From: Stramonita haemastoma
Taxonomy: Eukaryota; Mollusca; Gastropoda; Neogastropoda; Muricidae
Direction: 5' to 3'
Length of the DNA: 64,000 nt
Assembly (NCBI GenBank): GCA_030674155.1
Contig: CM060334.1
Span: 27,675,739 to 27,739,738 of the forward strand
Of the stretch, positions 23,601 through 35,272 are shown piece after piece. Under the pieces are notes generated by a model. That model was not told the DNA's origin. It ran no database searches and worked only from the letters and a program-made list of their open reading frames with translations. Each line of letters begins with the position of its first letter. Position 1 is the first letter of the stretch. Made by a program: the position numbers and the translations under genes.

Positions 23601-24110
23601 ATTGTTATTCACAGAAGGGGCAAGTCCTAACTTCTTCATAACATATAAATATTCTGTAGATGATTAATGCTGATGTTGTCAGGTAAGATACCACACTCAA
23701 TGCATATGGTGGCAGCCATGTACATTCTGTAAAGTTGCATCCTGACCAAAATGCTACGAACTGCAAGTCCATGTTGATTTTTCTTGGCAAACTCTCCATA
23801 AACTCTCCCCTGATTACTGCTTTAGGTATCAAAGAGCAGGAACATATCTGATTCAGATTCAGGCATAAGTCATTATATCATTTTTTGGCAGTTTTGATTT
23901 TTGCAGCCAAATTGCCCATACTCTTTTGAGAGCAAAAAAAGGGGAGAGTGAATGGAAATCTTTTTTTTTAATTTTCTCATCATATGCTGATGTGTTGATG
24001 TTGATGTTGGTGTGGTTTTTTCGGTGGTTGTTGTTTTGGTAGTTGTTTAGTCCTTTTTCCTTGTTTTCCGTGGTGTTGTGTTGTGAGTGGCTTGGCGTTT
24101 TGCGTTGTAG
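20628..24110 (+). other. CRTC intron (about 3.5 kb)
   Basis: Donor gtaagt, acceptor 'gcgttgtag'. It is mostly unique AT-rich sequence with poly-T/poly-G patches near 20735-20780 and 21060-21080. I see no repeat family or exon. A diverged repeat with 'gtcatggca' and 'ttgaagac' elements lies at about 23270-23560. Confidence 0.85.
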
Positions 24111-24428
24111 GTGGACCCCAGTAGGTTGCCCGTGGACCCCCGCATCGCGCAGCAGTATATGTTGCACATGCACCAGAAGCGCCAACGCTCCCCCCACCAC
24201 CACCCGCATCACCACCACCACCCAAAGCACCACCACTTACCGGCATCCAAAGGCGGGATGTTGGGCAAGAACAGCACGGCCACCCCATTGGGGATGGGTG
24301 GTGGGGTGGGGGTGGGACTCGGGGTAGGGGAGGGGGGGATGGGTCAAGGTCAGGTGGTAGGGTCACCCCCCGCTGCGGCCCTCTCCCCGCCCCTGGTGCA
24401 CGTAACTGCCTGCCACGCTTCCGACCAG
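24111..24428 (+). CDS. CRTC: CRTC exon, His-rich and Gly-rich
   Basis: The acceptor is 'gttgtag'. The exon is open in one frame for 106 codons and ends at cag before gtgggt. It begins VDPSRLPVDPRIAQQY, comparable with the 'MDALSLEQQL' segment of CRTC1, and continues into a His-rich stretch, a Gly/Val-rich stretch and 'ALSPPLVHV'. Both ends are phase 0, agreeing with the neighbours. A second usable donor (gtaact at 24402) is also phase 0 and would drop the last nine residues. No enzymatic domain is expected; the region is disordered and low complexity in the family. Confidence 0.87.
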
Positions 24429-24639
24429 GTGGGTTGTCTTCCCCCCTCTCCCCCATAGCTGCTGCTCTCTTGCCTTTGCTCCCCCCCCCCTTTTTTAATT
24501 AAAAAATTTTTTTTTTTTAGTTATAAGTGACTTGCATCGGCCAGTTTGAGAGGCGTGTGTTCACACATGGTACCTTGCTTTATTGTCACATCTGAAGCGC
24601 ATGCAGCTATACAGATGACTGGAGTTAAAGCGAAGGTTA

Positions 24640-24945
24640 TCCAAGGGGGGGAAAAGCGCTTTGATTTGTTTTTACAAGATATAGCGCTATACAAATTCCA
24701 TGTATTATTATTATTATTAATCCCTTTCAGCAGATAAGCGGTGGATGTGGTCAAGAGGCAATGCACTTTTCTAAAAAATGCCAAGTCAGGGATCCGATGC
24801 TTTTTTAAACCTAAACTTTTCTCCCATTCCCTGGACTTTGAGTGGTATTACTCTTTCAAATGGGACTATAAATTGAGGACTCATGTGGGCCACTTATTTA
24901 GTGCGAGTAAAAGAACCCATGGTGACCGTGGCAAAATTCTAAACA
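24640..24945 (+). mobile_element. SINE-related pieces (two 3' ends)
   Basis: 'gcgctttgatttg' with 'atagcgctatacaaattcca' and ATT repeats (24652-24720) is a tail also seen inverted at 28365 and again near 62400. A second piece (24731-24945) ends 'aagaacccatggtgacc', shared with about 36235-36260. tRNA heads are degraded. Confidence 0.6.
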
Positions 24946-26749
24946 AAATAATACAAAGCATACAACCTGCATACTCAGTAAATATATCACTTTAACATCT
25001 ATCCTATCATGCTGACTTTTTCACCTATGTGTTTAGTTTTGCCATAAATGAAAGTTTTCAACTGCCAGGGTGGACTAGACTTGAGTTGATGGCTGACAAA
25101 GATTATCAAAGTAGACTGTGTCAAAGACCATCCTGTTTCAGTTTTTGTTATTTCTTCGCATTAATCATGATGTAGGTTATTGTCATTGCTTAATTCAGGG
25201 AAGTGTGTGAACTGTTCTAGATATTGTATGTTGTTGTGTTAGTGTGTAGTTGATACATTGTTCTGGTTGCATGCCTCCCATCAAAATGTGTTTCTGTGGC
25301 GTGATAACGTTTGCTATCTGTGTGATAATGCTAAGTCCCAGGTTGTTGTTGAGCCCTTTTGAATCTAGTGTATATATATATATATAGCAGTAGTGTGATC
25401 TCCATGTCTGGCGTGTTGCAAGGATATCCTGTCCCCCTTTTTTCCCCTCTCCACCACTTACACACGTTTTAATTCTAGAGCTCTACCCGTGTGGTGTGGA
25501 GACAGAAAGGAAGAGTTGGTGTAGGCTGACATCAGCAGTGCACTGCATAATGATCATTTAGTGTTGCCCTCTCTGCCGGTGATTTATTCTCTAGAATTTC
25601 ACAGCTGTCACACCTGACAAAGCATAGGCTGTGGTCAGTCATTTCTAAAGAAAGGAGGTAAATAGTGGTGTTAATTTTTTTTTAAAACTGTGAACCTACA
25701 TGTATATTTGTGCAGTTGTGTGAAAATACGGTCACTTGCTGTAGCTGTTAATTCATCCAGAAGTTGGTTTTTGTTTTGAAGATTGTTTTGGAAGTCCTTG
25801 GGAGCCACAAGTGGAATGTTCAGCATCTTATTTTTTGTGAGGTGGGGAGGGGGCTGGCTTGGAGGCAGGACCCTAAAGAAATGATAGATTCAGGAGTTAA
25901 GGGCAGTAGAGCAAAGCAGCATGTTAATGACCAGCATTGACACACATTCTGCCCAAAGTCACGTTTTAAATATGACAGATTCAGAGGGTTGAACAGACAC
26001 TGAGGTTGAATTGCAGCTTGTGGAAGTTAGGTAATGGATTCTGCTGTAGATTAAGATTTAATCTCCTGCACAATATATATATATTTTTTTTTTTCTTTGT
26101 TTTTTTTTTCCTGACTGTATGACCTGTTCTGTGCACAGACAGTGTCAGAAACCTTTGACAGGCTTTAGCATCAAAGTTCACATGCATTTATATATTTTGA
26201 TGAGGGCAGAAGGGATATCATACTATGTGTTTTGCTCACTGAATGAGGTGGGTAAATACTGACTGACAAGTGTGCAGTGATGCATGGTGTGTGAAGTCTT
26301 TTAACAGCTGTTGGAATTAACACTTTATTGCTGTGTTCATGCTTCACAATGAATCAGTTGAAAATTGTTATCTTAGTGGGATATGGAGAGCTTGTTGAAC
26401 AGTTTTACTGGAGTCTTCCATTTTTTCCTGCTTTTTAATAACACACACATACACAGCTCACTTACTCTCACAAATGCATGCACACTAGCTGTCTTGCACT
26501 TGTGCATACATACACAAAAATAATATCCCCCCCTCTCCCGCCAAAAATCTCTTTGGTAAGATGGCCTGGTCTTGGGCTAAATGGTAGAAAACTGCTAGAA
26601 ACATGACTGTTACTTCAGAGCATTCATACAATCAAATTCCTGCCATTCTCGCTTCAAATTTCATGAAAGTAGAAGCAGCAAGACTTACACTTGTATTTTG
26701 CAAATGGTGGCGATTGGTGCGAGTTTGTGGCAAATTTTTAAAGGGAAAA

Positions 26750-27420
26750 AATTGCAGACCTATGCACCTTCCGTATTTTTCCGTATTTTCCGTATTGTTC
26801 CGGAAAAAGTTGGTAAATACGGAAATATAATTTTATTAATCAAAATCCGATTTTTGTCAACAAAAAATCCGGAAATCGAAAACGTCTTCTATCGTTCAGC
26901 GATTCCGTTCATCTCGCGCTACGTCATCTGCTAGGAACAATCGTTCAGTTAGGCTACTTGTCTCCCTTTATGACGCATGCGCAAGGCATCATTTTCAAAT
27001 CAAAATAGCGGATAGTTTCGCGGAAAAACAGACCAAACTGACACGCTTACAAGCAAAGAAAGATGTGGAGAAAACGCAAAATGACACTAACAGACCTGGG
27101 TGGGGCTAGAAGAGTACAGATGCGGATATTTATGCGCAAACAGAAAAATTGGCTGTTCGTTCTGCCGAGTAATGTCTGTTCGTTTTGCCGAGTAATGTTT
27201 GAAACTTGCGTTCGTCTCTCGCTTTGGGCTGTTCGCTAGCGAAAGTTGAGCTTTCATTTGCAAGTGGTGTCGGAAATTCGAACACGGTCGGAAAATAACA
27301 AACCACGGCACTTAAGTTATAGAAGGGCTGATTTCTTGGCAATTCGTGGAACAGTAAACCTGTCGCATCTTCGAGAAATCAGTTGATCACTTGATCGTTA
27401 AAATGGCAGAGCCACTCATT
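26750..27420. other. CpG-richer intronic island with promoter-like motifs
   Basis: This ~670-base block has many more CG dinucleotides than the flanking intron. It contains TACGTCA (26920-26926), TGACGCATGCGCA (26971-26983, NRF1-like), a 'ccgtattttccg' repeat near 26770 and a duplicated 'gccgagtaatgt' (about 27162 and 27188). No protein frame is convincing. It could be an internal promoter or enhancer, or a young mobile element. Confidence 0.45.
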
Positions 27421-27635
27421 CTGAAGTTACATCGCGTTGAACACGGTCTCGCTCTGCTGCTGTACTGAACAGAAGCAAAGCACACACATACTCCGACATG
27501 TTTTCTGGCCATGCAAACTATCATGGTGAGTCCACGCTGAAATCAGATGAATTTTTAATCTGCTTTTGTACGGGGGCTTCAGTATGATATTAAATGAGAA
27601 AGGCATAGGACCTTCATCAATCTTCACAAGAGAGT

Positions 27636-27638
<3 letters not shown>

Positions 27639-27713
<75 letters not shown>

Positions 27714-27715
27714 TA

Positions 27716-27758
<43 letters not shown>
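27639..27758. repeat. Compound (CT)n-(CA)n microsatellite
   Basis: About 32 CT units lead into CA repeats. Confidence 0.95.
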
Positions 27759-27759
<1 letters not shown>

Positions 27760-28364
27760 TTAACCTCCCCCCCTCCCTCTTCAGTATTTTGCTGCCTCTC
27801 ACCTCCTTGTCTCTTTCCCTTTTCACTAGTCTTGCCCTACCCACTACCCCCTCCCTTCTCCCTCACAGTTTCTTCCCCCTCACCCCAACACTTGCTGTGA
27901 CACACAATTCAATCAGTGACCTTGTGTGGTCATGCATTTTAATTCTAAAGAAAAACAAAAAGATCAACACAGGATGGGATAGGATAGGTTTTTTCTGTAT
28001 TTCCTCATGCTGCTTGTTTTTTTTAATAATTTCTTTTTATAATCAAAATCCATGAACGCATTGTAGAGTTAATGCATATTCAGATAAATTCACACAGCCA
28101 CCCATCTACTCAAACCATCCACCTCCATTTCCCTGTCCAGCAGGAAGTGAACAAATGATTTTGTTTTGCCCAGCAGAAGGTTGGTTAAAGCAGATTTATT
28201 CATTTTTAGTGAAAAAGAATTATTTTTTTGTTTTGGTGCTAGTTCTGGCATGTAGTGTGCTGGTGTTGAAGCATTTCTTCCATGCCTTTTTAGGCCCCAC
28301 TCATACTGTTAACAGACAGAACAAGAACAAAAATATGGTGATTGAAAAGGTGAAAATAATATAA

Positions 28365-28440
28365 TAATATACATGGAATTTTATAGCGCTATCTCTTGTA
28401 AGACAAATCAAGCGCTTGCATTTGACCTACAGAGCCACAG
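28365..28440 (-). mobile_element. SINE tail, inverted
   Basis: 'catggaattttatagcgcta' followed by 'aatcaagcgctt' is the reverse complement of the tail at 24652-24720. Confidence 0.6.
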
Positions 28441-28699
28441 ATCATGCTGCACCAGGCGCAAAGATCAACGACGAACAACGATGATCAACTGTTGTTGTCT
28501 TGTTGCGCTGAGTAGCCCAAAGCAAGCAGTGTGTGAAAACAAGCAGAATTACTGTGGAAATACATCATGACCATAAATCCAATGAGCTATATAATTAATA
28601 CAAGATAACAGTGCATGACAAAGTTACTCATTTCATACTACAAATAATAGTGGTCTCATTTTCTCTTTGGGGCTACTCATTTTGTTAACAGATAAACAG

Positions 28700-28858
28700 C
28701 ACACTTTCTGTCTTATATGGTCAAAATTTCAACATACTTTCTGCCTCATATGGTCAACATTTCAACACTTTCAGTATCACATGGTCAAAATTTCAACACT
28801 CTTTCTGCCTTGTGGTCAAAATTTCAACACACTTTCTACCTCATATAGCTAAATTTTT
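28700..28858. repeat. ~36-base minisatellite
   Basis: About four to five imperfect copies contain 'ggtcaaaatttcaacact' and 'ctttctgcct'. Confidence 0.85.
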
Positions 28859-29096
28859 AGCACTGATAAATGAACAGGGTGTTTGTGTATTTTGTTGTTT
28901 TTTTTTGTTTTTTTTAATAGGGCCACCCACTCTTCACGTTGGCAAATTCAAGTCAAAATTACTGAGGCTCAAGCGGCTGTCCAGTTCAAGTCATTTCAAT
29001 AGGGGCTATGAATAGGGGAATATGGATATAAAATCAGATAATATTCTGTACTAGAATACTGTTAAGTGATGAAGGTTTCTATGATTGTGTGTGCAG

Positions 29097-29261
29097 CCTT
29101 CCATGACACAATACCGCAACAGTGTGACAGAGGCAGGCTGCCAGTCTCCCACCTCCCCGCATTCCGCCCCCTCCTTCTCCCCCGCCCAGTCGCCTGTGCT
29201 GCCCCCTGCTGCCAGCCTCAAGAACTCACCCTTTGCCGAGGCCTACTACATGCAGCAGCAA

Positions 29262-29293
<32 letters not shown>

Positions 29294-29333
29294 AACAAGT
29301 GCTCTGCAACACCAGTTTGAACAGTTCAACATG
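29097..29333 (+). CDS. CRTC: CRTC exon with polyglutamine
   Basis: The acceptor is 'gtgtgcag' and the donor gtgagt at 29334. The exon is 79 codons, phase 0 at both ends. It begins PSMTQYRNS (CRTC1: ALQQYRTS), continues with 'CQSPTSPHSAPSFSPAQSP' and 'FAEAYYMQQQ', then about 15 Gln, and ends 'HQFEQFNM', which aligns with the CRTC1 'HQLEQFNM' that ends the corresponding segment. The Gln run is encoded by mixed CAG/CAA codons. No frame problem is seen. The Gln-rich part belongs to the coactivator's activation region. Confidence 0.95.
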
Positions 29334-29364
29334 GTGAGTGGAAATTGACAGACTTGTCACCACC

Positions 29365-29480
29365 ACCCAGGTTTGAATCACCGATTCAAGGGGATTTATC
29401 CCCAAGAGTTAGCATCAGTACTAACTCCACTGCCCTAAGAGTCCTTCAGATGACACTGTAAACTGAGGTCTCGTGTGCAA
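29365..29480 (+). mobile_element. SINE fragment (same family as 5134)
   Basis: It shares the 'gttagcatcagtactaactc' and 'ccttcagatgacac' body with the SINE at 5134-5475 and has a B-box-like 'GGTTTGAATCACC' at the left. The A box is missing. Confidence 0.65.
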
Positions 29481-31109
29481 GATTGAATAGATAAGTAAAT
29501 GATGTAAACAGTAAATCATGGAATGCAAGCGGGTACTTATTTTCTTGAAATCCACCACTGTGTCTCGTTCTAGGCTGCATTGCTGATAAATAATATACTC
29601 CAAAATTGATATCAAAGTTCACAAGAAATTTTTTCCTTTCTGATTTTTGCTTCATTCCACACCGACTGCATATTTACTGAAGGTATAAGCTTGCTCCGAA
29701 ATATTTGTTGAGCTCCTAGATGTTACAAATAGCTGAGGAAAAAGCCTTCTGCCTTTTTTCAAGATGTGAACATTATGTTCTATCAAAGCATAGACTGTTG
29801 TATGTGGCCCAATTTTGTATGCATAGCTGAACCCCATTATAGTCAACCAAGGTACACATTGAACAGCCCTCATTTTATTTCTTCATTTTTAGCAGATAAG
29901 AGACAGTGGATGCAACAGACTGACATAGATGGATGACAGAACTGAGAAGCTTAGCCTGACAGGGGTATGTTGAATCTGACAGTCATGACATGATAGTAGT
30001 GACAGCTGAGGTGACAGTGAAAAAGCATAGTTTCCGGGTTATAGGGTGCACTACTGTGTAAATGATGCAACATGAATGGTAATAAAAAAATTTTTAATAA
30101 AGATTGATTTACAAGCAGCATTCATACTTGAAGCAGCCTAGTGACAAAACCAAGCTGTGAAATTGGCCAAAGAATTAATCCTAGTAGCGCGGTTCTTGGA
30201 ACATTCCAGGATGACCTTTCAAAGCCACATGGCAGGTCCCGGAATATTCTGGGATGATGTGGGTGGTGGTAATTGAAGGCTCGCTTTTACTTTCAAAGGT
30301 CACCCAGTGAGATGATTGTTGTTGAGTCAGATAAACATTTCTTTTATTAAAAGATAGTAGAAAATATATTTAATCGTTTTTTTGTTCAGTGACTGTTGAA
30401 ATTTGTCCAAAAAAAAAATTTCCCTTGACACAACTTTCACGATGAAATACATACCGTGAGACCGCAGGGAATAAGGGATAAAATCGGTCAGGGGCCGGCC
30501 CTGACTGTGCGGTAGTGCACACACAATTTTTAAAAATTCATTTCTGTTTTACATGCTATAAAATTACACTCATTTAAAAACTTGCTATCTGAGCTTTCCA
30601 GTGATTTACAGCTTTTCACACTTAGTTCAGTGTTACATATCAATATCAAGGATTGTTTGACCCCACCTGCCTTGATATCAGCTTTGGCCAGTGTTGATTC
30701 TGCCAGCGGCACTGAGTACCGCTGTTGTAAATTCATCGATATTAGGTCTAACAATCTAATTTGAGATATTGTTGTACCATATATAGACATTTTGGCAGCA
30801 AAATATTCCCAGTGTGTACAGTGTAGTGTCTCATAAAATTAGAAATAGAGGTTTATTTTGGTATAGTGTGATAAGAGATTTTGAGCTACTTTTTCCTGTC
30901 ACTTACCAAATTATGTATTAAAAAAAAATAGCCCCTTTCATTTGAAAACAAATTTGCATGCAGACAGAAAATAAAATGGGATGGTGCTGCTATTGTGGTG
31001 ATGCGATTTCCCCAGGAGAGCAGCCTGAATGTCATGTAGAAAAATCAACCATGACTGAAAGTCGTATATAAGATGCTAACATTTGCCGACAAAGCAACTG
31101 GTGATTGTT

Positions 31110-34100
31110 GTAAAAATTTTCAGTGACTGTTCTACACAATCAACAGTGTTGTAAAAAATATTTAGTGACAGTTGTAAAAATATTTGTGACAATTATAAAA
31201 AAATATTCAATGACTTTTGTGAATATTCAGTAACTGCTGTAAAAATATTCAGTGTGTTGTAAAAAATATTAATTGGCAGTTGTATAAAGGTATTTGTGAC
31301 AGTTGTAAAAAAAAAAAAAAAAAAAAGAAATATATTCAGCGACTATTGTGAATATTCAGTAACTGTTGTAAAACTATTCAGTGTGTTGTAAAAAATATTG
31401 ACAGTTGTAAAAATATTTGTGACAATTGTAAAAAAAAAAATTCAGTGACTATTGTGAATATTCAGTAACTGTTGTAAAACTATTCAGTGTGTTGTAAAAC
31501 ATATTGACACTTGTAAAAGTATTTGTGACAATTGTAAAAAAAAATATATATATATTTTCAGTGACTAATGTGAATATTCAGTGACTATTGTAAAAAATAT
31601 TTGGTGTGTTGTTAAAAAAAAAATTGACAGTTGTATAAAAAATATTTGTGACAATTGTAAAAAACAAAAGAATATCCGGAGACTGTTGTGAATATTCAGT
31701 GACTGCTATAAAAAAAATATTCGGTGTGTTAAAAAAATTGAAAGTTGTAAAAATATTTGTGACAATGAGCGCTTATTGCGAGGCAGGGGGAGTAACTGAG
31801 ATAGGTGGCACGCAAGTGCTGGGGTGACAATGGAATTGTTTACGCTGCCATTTACAAAGATTTTGTGCACAGTGATAGAAGGAACTCCGACTCTGCGCTT
31901 GATTATTGTCTTCAAAATTGCGTTGTTTGCATCTACAATGGCATGTAAAAGTCTACACATATGTAAAAGAATACATAAACACGCATACACACACACACAG
32001 AGTAATAAAATAAATACTGATATAGGCATGGTGGGAACCACCCACATCAGGGGACATGACCACTCATACAAACAGACAGAATGATTTTCTCACTCGCACC
32101 AGGCCCATACACTCTATTTTTCAATGTAGCAGACGACGCATGTCTCACTCCAACAACTAAGTGACGCCTAGCGAAGCCTTGCTTTAGGTTTCCCGCTAAT
32201 AAGTGCTCATTGTAACAAAAATAGTCAGTGACTATTGTGAATATTCAGTAAATGTAAAAATATTCAGTGTGTTGTAAAAAATAGTCAGTGACAGTTGAAA
32301 AAAGTATTTGTGACAGTTGTAAAAAAAAAGAAGAAATATTCAGTAACTATTGTGCATATTCAGTGACTGTGAAAAAAATATTCAGTGTGTTTAAAAAAAA
32401 TACTGACAGTTGTAAAAATATTTGTGACAATTGTAACAAAAATATTCAGTGACTATTGTGAATATTCAATGACTGTTTTAAAAATATTCAGTGTGTTGTA
32501 AAGAATATCCAGTGACAGATGTAAAAATATTTATGACAATTGTGAAAAGAAAAAATATTCCGTGACTATTGTGAATATTCAGTGACTTGTAAAAAATATT
32601 CAGTTTGTTTGTAAAAATACCAAATGACAGTTGTGAAAATGTTTGTGACAATTGAAAAAAAAAATTCAGTTACTGTTGTAAAAATATTTAGTGTGTTGTA
32701 AAAAATATAAATTGCAAGTCGTAAAAATATATGAGACAATTGTAACAAAAATATTCAGTGACTATTGTGAATATTCAGTAACTATTGTAAAAAATATTCA
32801 GTGTGTTGTAAAAAATATTGCCAGTCGTAAAGAAAATATAAATTGCCAGTTGTAAAAATATTTGTGACAATTATAACAAAGAATATTCAGTGACTATTGT
32901 AAATATTCAGTAACAGTTGTAAAAAATATTCAGTGTGTTGTAAAAAATATTGAATTGCCAGTAGTAAAAAAAAATATAAATTGCCAGTTGTAAAAATATG
33001 TGTGACAATTGTAACAAAACATATTCAGTGGCTGTTGTAGAAAACATCAAGTGACAGTCGTAGAAATATTTGTGAGAATCGTAATAAAAATATTCAGTGA
33101 CTATTGTGAATATTCAGTGACTATTGTTAAAATATTCAGTGTGCTGTAAAAAATATCAATTGCCAGTTGTAAAAATATTTGTGACAATTGTCAATATATA
33201 TACCGATATATATATATATAGATATATATATATATATATATTGTAACAGTTTGCCCTCCATACTTACATACCCAGACTTTGCGTTTTAAAGACTAGAGCG
33301 CAACTCGATCTATATTCAGTGACTATTGTGAATATTCAGTAACTGTTGTAAAAATATTCAGTGTTGTAGGAAATATTGACAGTTTTGTGATAATTGTTAA
33401 AATGAAAATAGTAAATAAATTTAGAGACTAGTGTGAATATTCAGTGACTGTTTTAAAAAAAAATATTCTGTGTGTTGTAAAAAAAAAAGAAATATTGTCA
33501 GTGAAAATATTTGTGACATTTGTAAAAAAAAATATATATATATATTAATAGATGCAAAAATATTTGTGACAATTGTAACAAAATACTCGGTGACAATTTT
33601 TAATATTCTGTGACGTAAAAAAATTCAGTGTGTTGTGAAAAATATCGCTAGTTGTAAAAATATTTGTGACAATTGTATTAAAAAAAAAAAAATTCAGAGA
33701 GTATTGTAAATATTCAGTGACTGCTGTAAAAATAATCGTGTTTTAAAAAAAAAATTGACAACTGTAAAGATATTTATGACAATTGTAACAAAAGTATTTA
33801 GTGACTATTGTGAATATTCAATGACTGCTGTAAGAATAATCAGTGTGTTAAAAAAAATATTGACAATTGTAAAAATATGTGTGACAATTGTAACAGAAAT
33901 ATTCAGTGACTATTGTAAATATTCAGTAAATGCTGTAAAAATATTCAGTGACTATTGTGAATGTTCAGTGACTGTTGTAAAAATATTCAGTGTGTTGTAC
34001 CAAAAATATTTATTGACAGTTGTAAAAATATTTGTGACCATTACAACCCCAAAAAATATTCAGTGACTATTGTAAATATTTTGTAACTGTTGTAAAAAAT

Positions 34101-34810
34101 ATTCAGTGTGTTGTACAAAAAATATCGACAGTTGTATAAATATTTGTGACAATTGCAACCCCAAAAAATATTCAGTGACTTTTGTAAATATTTTGTAACT
34201 GTTGTAAAAAATATTCAGTGTGTTGTACAAAAAATATCGACAGTTGTAAAAATATTTGTGACAATTGCAACCCCAAAAAATATTCAGTGACTATTGTAAA
34301 TATTTTGTAATTGTTGTAAAAAATATTCAGTGTGTTAAAAAAATATCGCACAGTTGTAAAAAATATTTGTGACAATTGCAACCCCCCCCAAAATATTCAG
34401 TGTGTTGTAAAAAAATATTATTTGACAGTTGTAAAAATGTTTGTGACAAATGTTAAAAAAAAAAAAAAAAAAAAATGTTCAGTGAATATTCGGTGACTGT
34501 TGAAAAAAATATTCAGCGTGTTGTAAAAAAAATATCAACAGTTGTAAAAAATATTTGTCACAATTGCAACCCCCCCAAAAATATTCAGTGTGTTGTAAAA
34601 AATATTAATTGACAGTTGTAAAAATATTTGTGACAAATGTAAAAAAAACCCAAAAAAACTTAAGTGAATATTCAGTGACTGTTGAAAAAAAAAATTCAGT
34701 GTGTTGTAAAAAAGTATATATATATTGACAGTTGAAAAAATATTTGTGACTATTGAAAAAAAAAAAAAATCAGTGATTTAAAAAATATTCAGTGTGCTGT
34801 AGTAAATATT
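31110..34810. repeat. ~105-base satellite array in a CRTC intron
   Basis: The array consists of many imperfect copies of a ~105-base unit built from ~20-25-base subrepeats such as 'atattcagtgactgttgtaa' and 'tatttgtgacaattgtaac'. About 30 units remain after removing the inserted element at 31763-32212. A second foreign patch (about 33190-33310) is TA-rich. Units vary in length mainly at A-runs. The array stops about 45 bases before the acceptor of the next CRTC exon. Confidence 0.93.
31763..32212. mobile_element. 450-base element with terminal inverted repeats (MITE-like) inside the satellite
   Basis: The left end (31763-31780) is CAATGAGCGCTTATTGCG. The right end (32194-32212), reversed, is CAATGAGCACTTATTAGCG, so the two ends form an ~18-base imperfect inverted repeat. 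Satellite sequence flanks both sides, and the interior has no satellite similarity and is CpG-richer. No transposase frame fits, so it would be non-autonomous. The target-site duplication cannot be resolved because the flank ('aat/att') overlaps the inverted repeat. Confidence 0.7.
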
Positions 34811-34858
34811 GAGAGAGGTGTGGAATAGTAACGGACTGGTGGTGTGACTTTTTTTCAG

Positions 34859-35272
34859 GAGAACCCACCCACCTCAGGCATGGAGTCTGCAGGAATGGTG
34901 CAGAGCAAGGAGGGGATGAGCCCCACCCAACTGATGGGCCCCAACCCCCCGCCCCTGCCCTTCTCCCAGGTGGTCATGCAGGGCCTGGGCAGCAGCATGG
35001 ACTTCCAGACCCCCCACCCCTCCTCCCAGTCCTCACAACCACCACAGCAACCACCACCACAACAACAGCAACCACAACCGCCACAGCAGCAACAGCAACA
35101 GCAGCAGCCACAACAGCAACAACAGCATCCTCCGCCAAATTTCTTCCACTCGGTGGACATGCAGCTGTTGGGGTCATCGTCGCAGCTGGGCGGGGGGATG
35201 TTCCCGGGACAGTTGCCGCCCAGATGATTCCTACCTCCTCCAACAACAAGATCCCCGACATTGTCCTGACGG
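34859..35272 (+). CDS. CRTC: CRTC Gln/Pro-rich exon (contains a frame break)
   Basis: The acceptor is 'ctttttttcag' and the donor gtgagt at 35273. It starts ENPPTSGMES, directly following 'FNM' of the previous exon. 'FSQVVMQGLGSS' aligns with the CRTC1 'YSQAAMMGLTGS', then a long Pro/Gln-rich segment runs to 'FPGQLPP'. The frame then meets TGA at 35225. One frame over, 'MIPTSSNNKIPDIVLTG' matches the family's 'GIPNIILT', and this second frame ends in phase 1, as the last exon requires. A single missing C at 'gccgccc' (35216-35221) would join them. Splicing out 34970-35223 would also keep the frame but would remove conserved residues. This is activation-region sequence. Confidence 0.92.

Larger units (their letters stand above)
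24429..29096 (+). other. CRTC intron (about 4.7 kb) with CpG-richer island and SINE tails
   Basis: Bounded by gtgggt and 'gtgtgcag'. It contains SINE-related pieces near 24640-24945 and 28365-28440, a CpG-richer block at 26750-27420, a CT/CA microsatellite and a 36-base minisatellite. The span 24950-26750 shows nothing recognisable. Confidence 0.85.
29334..34858 (+). other. CRTC intron (about 5.5 kb) with satellite array
   Basis: Donor gtgagt, acceptor 'ctttttttcag'. The right two-thirds is a ~105-base satellite with a nested element. The left part has a SINE piece at 29365-29480 and otherwise unique AT-rich DNA up to about 31110. Confidence 0.9.

Noticed and set aside
31110..34810. Possible CRISPR-like array
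   Set aside because: Units are tandem and diverged without unique spacers, and the context is a eukaryotic intron; it is a satellite.
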